Below, in pieces: positions 59,960-64,000 of a stretch of DNA of 64,000 nucleotides. Location of the stretch: positions 1-64,000 of the forward strand of contig CAVVVF010000005.1 in NCBI GenBank assembly GCA_963751665.1, written 5' to 3'. The stretch's first letter is position 1, and each line of letters opens with the position of its first letter. Under the pieces are notes generated by a model. That model did no database searches, was not told where the DNA came from, and worked only from the letters and a program-made list of their open reading frames with translations. The translations under genes were made by a program, and so were the position numbers. This DNA is from AC-69 sp963751665 (GTDB lineage Bacteria; Actinomycetota; UBA4738; HRBIN12).

Positions 59960-62316
59960 GTCTTGGTGGAACCGCCCGCGGCCTGGATCGCTTCCCACAC
60001 CTTGGCCGAGGTGAGCGGCATGTCGATGTTGCGGACCCCGAGCGGCCACAGCGCGTCGATGACCGCGTTCACGAACGCGGCCGGGGAGCCGACCGTGGCC
60101 GACTCTCCCACGCCTTTCGCCCCGATCGGATGGTGCGGCGACGGCGTGACGGTCTCGCCGAGCTCGAACCTCGGGGTCTCCCAGGCCGTCGGCAACAGGT
60201 AGTCGGTGAAGTTCGCCCCCATGCAGTTGCCGTTCTCGTCGAAGGTGATCTCCTCCATGGCGGCGATCCCGAACCCCTCGCACAGGCCCCCGTGGATCTG
60301 GCCCTCCACGATCATGGGATTGATCCGGACCCCGCAGTCGTCGACCGCAACCATGCGGCCGACCTTCCACACGCCGGTGTCGGGATCGACCTCGACCACC
60401 ACGGCGTAGGTCCCGAAGGGGAACGTGAGGTTCGGCGGGTCGTAGTAGTAGACGCCCTCCAGGCCGGCCTCCATGCCGTCGGGGAAGTTCGTGTACGCCG
60501 CGAAGGCCACGTCCTGGATGGTGACCACCTTGTCCGGGGCGCCCTTCACCGCGAACTTGCCCTTCGCGAACTCGATGTCCTCCTCCGATACCTCGAGCAG
60601 GTGCGCGGCGATCTTGGCCGCCTTCTCGCGGACCCGGCGGGTGACCATCGCCGTCGCCGCGCCCGAGACCGGGGTCGACCGCGAGGCGTAGGTGCCGAGG
60701 CCGTAGGGCGTGTTGTCGGTGTCGCCGTGCATGACCTTCACGTCCTCGGGCTGGATCCCGATCTCCTCCGCCACGATCTGGGCGAACGTCGTCTCGTGGC
60801 CCTGACCTTGCGTCTGGACGCTGATCTTCAGGATGGCCTTGCCGGTCGGATGGATCCGGAGCTCCGCCCCGTCGTTCATCTTCAATCCGAGGATGTCGTA
60901 GTCCTTGTGCGGTCCCGCCCCCACGACCTCGGTGAAGGACGCGAGCCCGATGCCCACCAGCTCGCCGCGGGCCCGGGCCTCCTCCTGCTCCTTGCGGAGC
61001 TGGCGGTAGCTGACCTTCTCCAGGGCCATGTTCATGGCGCCGTGATAGTCGCCGGAGTCGTAGACGAACCCGGTGGCGGACGTGTACGGGAACTGGTCCT
61101 TCTCGATGAAGTTCTTCAACCGGAGGTCGGCCGGGTCCATGCCGAGCTCGTACGCGGCGTTCTGCACCAACCGCTCGATCAAGTACGAGGCCTCCGTGAC
61201 CCGGAACGAGCACCGGTAGGCCACGCCGCCGGGGGCCTTGTTCGTGTACGCGCCATCGGCAGTCACGTGGGCGGCCGGCAGGTCGTAGGACCCGGTCACG
61301 ATGTGGAACAGCCCAACCTTGAACTTCGACGGCTGGGCGTCGGCGTGGAAGGCGCCTTCGTCGGCCAGGAGCGATACGCGAAGGCCGAGCATGGTGCCGT
61401 CCTTCTTCAGGGCCATCTCGCCGTGCATGTGGAAGTCGCGGGCGAAGCCGGTGGAGATGAGGTTCTCGGTCCGGTCCTCGATCCACTTCACGGGCCGCCC
61501 CAGCAGGAGCGAGGCCGCCGTGGCCACGACATACCCCGGGTAGACCGGGACCTTGTTCCCGAACCCGCCGCCGATGTCCGGGGAGACGATGCGGATGTTC
61601 TCCTCGGGCAACCCCGCCACCAGCGCGAACACCGTCCGGATGGCATGGGGCGCCTGCGAGGTCATGTAGATCGTGGCCTGCCCCGTGGCCGGGTTGACGT
61701 CGGCCACACAGCCGCAGGTCTCGACGGGGGCAGGATGCGAACGGGGATAGAACGTGTCGAGCGCGACCACGACGTCGGCGCCGGTGAAGGCCTTGTCGGT
61801 GGCGTCCTTGTCGCCGGACTCCCAGTGGTAGATGTGATTGGAGTCCTGACCCTCCTTGTCCGTGCGGATGACCGGCGCGTCGGATTCCATGGCCCGCTGC
61901 GGGGTCACGATGGGCTCGATGGGCTCGTACTCCACCGTGATCAGCTCGAGCGCGTCCTTGGCCGTGTAGAGGTCCTCCGCGATCACCGCGGCCACCTCCT
62001 GCCCCTGGAACCGGACCTTGTCCGTCGCCAGCACGGCCTGCGTGTCGCCCGACATCGTCGGCATCCAGGCCAGCTTGTGCTGGGCCATGAGCTCGCCCGT
62101 CACCACCGCGACCACGCCGGGGACCGCTTGTGCCTTGGACGTGTCGATGCCGGTGATCGTGGCGTGCGCGTAGGGGCTTCGCAGGATGGCCATGTGCAGC
62201 ATGCCGGGCAGGGTGATGTCGTCGATGTAGGTGCCCTTGCCCCGGATGAACCGGTCGTCCTCCTTGCGCTTGACCCGGTGTCCCAGGCCGCGGATCTCCT
62301 CGGTCTCCGTTGACAT
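59956..62316 (-). CDS. coxL: Aerobic carbon-monoxide dehydrogenase, large subunit (form I)
   Basis: The 786 residues are a full-length molybdenum hydroxylase large subunit. The decisive motif is the active-site loop AYRCSFR at residues 366-372; Cys369 is the copper ligand in form I CO dehydrogenases and is absent from xanthine dehydrogenases and form II proteins. Other blocks are RFIRGKGTYIDDITLPGMLH, PHAIRTVFALVAGLPEENIR, IGGGFGNKVPVYPGY, QTQGQGHETTFAQIVAEEIG and the catalytic Glu in KGVGESATVGSPAAFVNAVI. It oxidises CO to CO2 at a Mo-Cu site with MCD cofactor. Gene order M-S-L and 12-base gaps are standard. No frame errors are present. Confidence 0.95.
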   Translation of the reverse strand: MSTETEEIRGLGHRVKRKEDDRFIRGKGTYIDDITLPGMLHMAILRSPYAHATITGIDTSKAQAVPGVVAVVTGELMAQHKLAWMPTMSGDTQAVLATDKVRFQGQEVAAVIAEDLYTAKDALELITVEYEPIEPIVTPQRAMESDAPVIRTDKEGQDSNHIYHWESGDKDATDKAFTGADVVVALDTFYPRSHPAPVETCGCVADVNPATGQATIYMTSQAPHAIRTVFALVAGLPEENIRIVSPDIGGGFGNKVPVYPGYVVATAASLLLGRPVKWIEDRTENLISTGFARDFHMHGEMALKKDGTMLGLRVSLLADEGAFHADAQPSKFKVGLFHIVTGSYDLPAAHVTADGAYTNKAPGGVAYRCSFRVTEASYLIERLVQNAAYELGMDPADLRLKNFIEKDQFPYTSATGFVYDSGDYHGAMNMALEKVSYRQLRKEQEEARARGELVGIGLASFTEVVGAGPHKDYDILGLKMNDGAELRIHPTGKAILKISVQTQGQGHETTFAQIVAEEIGIQPEDVKVMHGDTDNTPYGLGTYASRSTPVSGAATAMVTRRVREKAAKIAAHLLEVSEEDIEFAKGKFAVKGAPDKVVTIQDVAFAAYTNFPDGMEAGLEGVYYYDPPNLTFPFGTYAVVVEVDPDTGVWKVGRMVAVDDCGVRINPMIVEGQIHGGLCEGFGIAAMEEITFDENGNCMGANFTDYLLPTAWETPRFELGETVTPSPHHPIGAKGVGESATVGSPAAFVNAVIDALWPLGVRNIDMPLTSAKVWEAIQAAGGSTKT

Positions 62317-62328
62317 CGATGCTCCCCT

Positions 62329-62814
62329 CTAGACCTTCGCCGGCTCGGTCGCGCCGGCCTTGATCCGGGCGGCGAGCTGGATGGCCTTCACGATGTTCAT
62401 GTAGCCGGTGCACCGGCAGATGTTCCCTGAGATGGCCCACCGAACGTCGTCATCGGAAGGATCGGGGTTCCGTTCCAGCAGCGCCTTGCCCACCAGCATC
62501 ATGCCCGACGTGCAGAAGCCGCACTGGAGGCCGTGTTCCTCCTTGAACGCCACCTGGACAGGATGCAGCTCGCCACCCGTCATGAGTCCCTCGACCGTCG
62601 TGACCTCGCGGCCGTCGGCCTGGACACCGAAGAGGGTGCAGGACTTCACCGGGGTCCCGTCGAGCAGCACCGTGCACGCCCCGCAGCTCGTGGTGTCGCA
62701 GCCCTCGTGGGTCCCGGTCAGGCCGAACGCCTCCCTGATGAGGTGGACCAGGAGGAGGCGAGGCTCGACGTCGGCGGTTCGCTCCGTCCCGTTGACCTTC
62801 ACGCTGATCTGCAT
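62329..62814 (-). CDS. coxS: Aerobic carbon-monoxide dehydrogenase, small [2Fe-2S] subunit
   Basis: The 161 residues have a plant-ferredoxin-type cluster site (GTHEGCDTTSCGACTVLLDG with a fourth Cys in KSCTLFG) and a second cluster domain (GLQCGFCTSGMMLVGKALLE and SGNICRCTGYMNIVKAIQLA). All eight cluster cysteines are present. It transfers electrons from the Mo-Cu site to FAD in CoxM. Start ATG 62814 is 11 bases after the coxM stop. Confidence 0.95.
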   Translation of the reverse strand: MQISVKVNGTERTADVEPRLLLVHLIREAFGLTGTHEGCDTTSCGACTVLLDGTPVKSCTLFGVQADGREVTTVEGLMTGGELHPVQVAFKEEHGLQCGFCTSGMMLVGKALLERNPDPSDDDVRWAISGNICRCTGYMNIVKAIQLAARIKAGATEPAKV

Positions 62815-62825
62815 GCTTGCCCCCT

Positions 62826-63692
62826 TCAGGCCGCGCGAGCCATCTCGACGGCTCGGGCCAGGCCGCGCCGTACGAACACCTCGACGACGTGGCGCTTGTA
62901 TTCGCCCGAACCACGGACGTCCGCGACCGGGTTGGACGCGGCGGCGGCCAGGCGGCCGGCCTCGGCGAACAGCGCCTCGTTCGGCTCCTTGCCGTTCAGG
63001 ACCGCTTCCGCTTCAGCCGGCTCGATGTTCTTGGTCCCCACCGCGGTGAGGCCGATCCCGGTTCGGCCGATCGTCCCGTCGTCCATCGACACGCGGACGG
63101 CGGCGGCAACGGTGGCGAAGTCGCCCACCTTCCGCTCGAGCTTCAGGTACGCGCCGCCGGTCCGGGGGGCCGGCACCGGCACGCGAACCTCGGTCAGGAT
63201 CTCGTCGGACGTAAGGGCGGTGGTGAAGATGTCCTGGAGGAAGTCCGTGATGGGGATCTCTCGCTCGCCGCGCGCGCTGCGCGCCACGACGCTCGCGCCG
63301 ACGGCGAGCATCACCGCCCCCCAGTCGCCCGCCGGATCGGCGTGGGCCAGGGACCCGCCCACCGTCCCCAGGTTGCGAACGATGGGATCGGCGATCTGCG
63401 GTGCCGCCGCAGCGAGCGTCGGATAGCGGGCCGATAGCAGATCGGACTCCGCCATCTGGTTGTGCCGGACCAGTGCGCCGATCCGCAAGAACCCACCCTC
63501 CTCCCTGATGCCGTCGAGGCCCGGGACGCGGTTCACGTCGAGCAGGTGGGCGGGAGCGGCGAACCGGAACTTCAGCAGCGGGATGAGGCTCTGTCCCCCG
63601 GCAAGGACCTTGGCCTCATCGAGGCTGGACAGGAGCCGGACCGCCTCGTCCAGCGAGGACGGCCGGTGGTACTCGAACGGTGCCGGCAGCAT
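62826..63692 (-). CDS. coxM: Aerobic carbon-monoxide dehydrogenase, medium FAD subunit
   Basis: The 288 residues begin MLPAPFEYHRPSSLDEAVRL and contain the FAD-binding motifs AKVLAGGQSLIPLLKFRFA and NLGTVGGSLAHADPAGDWGA, then SDEILTEVRVPVPAPRTGGA and YLKLERKVGDFATVAAAVRV. It is a standard CoxM. It is the first gene of the cox operon; the divergent gene at 63774 defines a promoter region of about 80 bases (63693-63773). FAD receives electrons from CoxS. Confidence 0.95.
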   Translation of the reverse strand: MLPAPFEYHRPSSLDEAVRLLSSLDEAKVLAGGQSLIPLLKFRFAAPAHLLDVNRVPGLDGIREEGGFLRIGALVRHNQMAESDLLSARYPTLAAAAPQIADPIVRNLGTVGGSLAHADPAGDWGAVMLAVGASVVARSARGEREIPITDFLQDIFTTALTSDEILTEVRVPVPAPRTGGAYLKLERKVGDFATVAAAVRVSMDDGTIGRTGIGLTAVGTKNIEPAEAEAVLNGKEPNEALFAEAGRLAAAASNPVADVRGSGEYKRHVVEVFVRRGLARAVEMARAA

Positions 63693-63773
63693 GTGAACCT
63701 CCCCCAGGTCTACGGACGAGCGGCGCTCCCGGACGGCGGGCCCATTATCGCCCCGCGCTATCTTCGGTGGGAA

Positions 63774-64000
63774 ATGGGGGGAGCGGCGAGGACGTCGAAC
63801 CGGGGGTTCTGGCTGGTGGTGGGGCTCATGGCCGCGGCCAGCGCCGTGCTCCTGGTCCTGATCCTGCTCAACCGGCCGGCGGCCGAGCGGGCCTCGGAGT
63901 TCACCGCCCGCGACAACCTGCGGACGGCGCTCGCCGCGGCGGAGACGGTACGGGGCCAGGAGGGATCGTTCGCCGCGGCGAGCGCGCCTCGCCTACGCCA
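63774..64000 (+). CDS. N-terminal part of an exported, single-anchor protein
   Basis: ATG 63774 opens a frame that runs past the window end. It begins MGGAARTSNRGFWLVVGLMA, with a membrane segment to LVLILL, followed by NRPAAERASEFTARDNLRTA and LAAAETVRGQEGSFAAASA. The anchored helix with a downstream ARDNLRTALAAAETV helix resembles pilin-like or other exported proteins, but the rest is missing. TATCTT about ten bases upstream may be its -10 element. Divergent from coxM. Confidence 0.6.
   Translation, partial: MGGAARTSNRGFWLVVGLMAAASAVLLVLILLNRPAAERASEFTARDNLRTALAAAETVRGQEGSFAAASAPRLR

Noticed and set aside
59848..62313. 821-codon plus-strand frame opposite coxL
   Set aside because: Shadow of coxL caused by high GC; composition is His/Arg/Gly/Val-biased with no domain.
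59960..62440. Upstream extension of the XdhC-YHS frame through coxL
   Set aside because: It is the antisense-free shadow of coxL in another frame, Arg/Gly/His-rich without homology; coxL is clearly the real gene there.
1..64000. Insertion sequences, prophage, integrase or CRISPR-Cas genes
   Set aside because: No transposase, integrase, phage structural or Cas protein was recognised in any frame, so the abrupt joins near the left end are not explained by mobile elements.

Overview
The window is a composite. Composition and gene content change abruptly three times in the first 5.4 kb, so it should be read as four pieces joined end to end, most likely by assembly. Piece 1 (about 1-1835) is AT-rich and looks like a methanogenic archaeon of the Methanosarcina type: a small lipoprotein and the end of another protein, both built on 12-residue Thr-rich repeats. 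Piece 2 (about 1836-4350) is extremely GC-rich and resembles a myxobacterium: two minus-strand genes broken by reading-frame changes. Piece 3 (about 4350-5390) has intermediate GC, a textbook sigma-70 promoter and the first 240 codons of an FAD-dependent oxidoreductase. At about 5390 that gene runs in frame into a GH25 lysozyme of piece 4, producing a false fusion.

Piece 4 (about 5390-64000) is a high-GC bacterial chromosome, probably an actinomycete-like lineage. The hints are GC content, many GTG/TTG starts, probable leaderless genes, a DUF6458 protein, GT-C mannosyltransferase-like membrane proteins and a form I CO dehydrogenase. The taxon is inferred, not proven. Many genes here carry single-base frame changes, usually inside G or C runs. 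They are dense at 11-13 kb and 20-24 kb and sparse after 25 kb, which suggests residual homopolymer errors more than decay.

Layout of piece 4. 5.4-13.5 kb: lysozyme, SnoaL-like and cupin proteins, a cupredoxin/sensor kinase/receiver operon with 4-base overlaps, a YCII/ECF sigma pair and a membrane protein. 14-20.5 kb: an unusual membrane protein with two degenerate receiver domains and a His-rich tail, a secreted small protein, an M14 carboxypeptidase, a second cupredoxin, a hydrolase and a VOC protein. 20.6-25.6 kb: a broken sensor kinase, tRNA-Arg, a MEDS/HATPase regulator and small proteins. 25.6-38.3 kb: a large cyclase-like/AAA/TPR ATPase with PilT, a phosphoesterase, two GT-C membrane proteins and the TldD/TldE protease pair. 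38.3-46.3 kb: UppP, CpaB, MTA phosphorylase, FmdB-like protein, GalU, MoeA, MoaC, a translin-like protein and tRNA-Ala. 46.4-48.7 kb: an island of very small membrane and stress-type proteins. 48.7-54.9 kb: a third cupredoxin, DUF2330, a sensor kinase, DNA glycosylase I with an HxlR regulator, YceI and a nitrilase. 55-55.7 kb: a probable c-di-GMP-I riboswitch before a secreted CAP-domain protein. 55.7-63.7 kb: the CO dehydrogenase region.

How the genes fit together. The clearest system is aerobic CO oxidation. coxM, coxS and coxL (with the form I active-site loop AYRCSFR) are followed by two XdhC-type maturation genes; coxG and a MocA-like cytidylyltransferase lie just beyond an SDR gene, and moeA/moaC about 11 kb away could feed cofactor synthesis. 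Copper may be a second theme (three cupredoxins, a His-rich membrane protein, Cu-Mo CODH), but that link is inference. Surface functions recur: lysozyme, CAP protein, carboxypeptidase, pilus genes and UppP.
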